Positions 7,087 to 7,287 of a stretch of DNA of 7,287 nucleotides are shown one piece after another. The position numbers and the translations under genes were made by a program. The DNA comes from an uncultured Bacteroidales bacterium (GTDB lineage: Bacteria > Bacteroidota > Bacteroidia > Bacteroidales > FEN-979): positions 1 through 7,287 of the forward strand of contig CAIYQH010000519.1 in assembly GCA_903928285.1 (NCBI GenBank), written 5' to 3'. How positions within the stretch are numbered: position 1 is the stretch's first letter; each line of letters opens with the position of its first letter. The notes beneath the pieces were generated by a model, which had not been told where the DNA came from, made no database searches, and saw nothing but the letters and a program-made list of their open reading frames with translations.

Positions 7087-7287
7087 TTACTTAATATTAT
7101 TATCATTCCCGCGATCTATCTTCATCACCTGCAATTCGCGCGGCTGTTTCCACATTCCCCGGGTAAAATCAGGAAACCGGATGGGTTTACCGTTTTTTGC
7201 AATCGACTCCTCGCTGAGGGCCCGTACCACGCTCATAGCCGCCGCATCATATACGTCCATATCGGGAGGATCGCCCTTCAGCAGTGC
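7087..7287 (-). CDS. C-terminal end of a Gfo/Idh/MocA-family oxidoreductase (partial)
   Basis: The minus strand is open from the window edge for 66 codons to TAA at 7089-7087. The peptide contains DMDVYDAAAMSVVRALSE, then KNGKPIRFPDFTRGMW, and a short polar tail ending NDNNIK. 'DVYDAAAMS...LSEESIA..GKPIRFPDFTRG.W' is the characteristic end of Bacteroidota Gfo/Idh/MocA proteins, NAD(P)-dependent sugar or inositol dehydrogenases and related glycosidases. The cofactor domain lies outside the window, so neither substrate nor export can be judged. The stop codon abuts the ATG of the M28 peptidase with no spacing, indicating an operon. The family call rests on the tail only, but that tail is distinctive. 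Confidence 0.8.
   Translation of the reverse strand, partial: ALLKGDPPDMDVYDAAAMSVVRALSEESIAKNGKPIRFPDFTRGMWKQPRELQVMKIDRGNDNNIK

Noticed and set aside
1..7287. Search for CRISPR, tRNA/rRNA, transposon ends, phage or defence genes
   Set aside because: No regularly spaced repeats, cloverleaf-like segments, transposase-like frames or long inverted repeats were seen by eye; coding sequence fills nearly the whole window with even composition.

Overview
This window looks like chromosomal DNA from a member of the Bacteroidota, probably a Bacteroidales-like polysaccharide user. Three things point that way. The proteins are of types common in that phylum: a secreted sialate O-acetylesterase with a hexosaminidase-style tail, a PA-domain M28 peptidase, a Gfo/Idh/MocA oxidoreductase ending in a PDFTRG-type tail, and a short OmpA-domain protein. 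Start codons lack clear Shine-Dalgarno sequences and have AT-rich leaders. A perfect Bacteroidota-type -7 box (TANNTTTG) lies before the OmpA gene. Composition looks even throughout. I see no tRNA, rRNA, insertion sequence, CRISPR array, phage gene or attachment site.

Layout: (1) Positions 1-63 hold the last 20 codons of an unidentified plus-strand gene. (2) It converges on a minus-strand gene (104-2281) for a large secreted SGNH-type esterase with extra carbohydrate-associated domains. (3) A 115-bp divergent spacer (2282-2396) carries the OmpA-side promoter. (4) A plus-strand group follows: an OmpA-domain envelope protein (2397-3098), a PlsC-type acyltransferase only 2 bp further on (3101-3892), and after 69 bp a cytoplasmic GH13 alpha-amylase-family enzyme (3962-5440). 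(5) This group converges, with a 35-bp gap, on a minus-strand pair: a secreted M28 metallopeptidase (5476-7086), preceded with zero spacing by the 3' end of a Gfo/Idh/MocA oxidoreductase (7087-7287, cut by the window edge).

How the genes may work together: the esterase and peptidase carry export signals and probably act in the periplasm or at the cell surface on glycans and peptides. OmpA and PlsC suggest an envelope-maintenance pair. The GH13 enzyme has all catalytic residues but no export signal, so it should act on cytoplasmic alpha-glucans or oligosaccharides. The genes do not form an obvious dedicated system, and I found no convincing evidence of an undescribed defence, mobile or biosynthetic system. 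The points most worth a second look are the acyltransferase motif changes (HX4E and FPQSTR), the esterase-hexosaminidase-tail architecture, and the unassigned GH13 subfamily.
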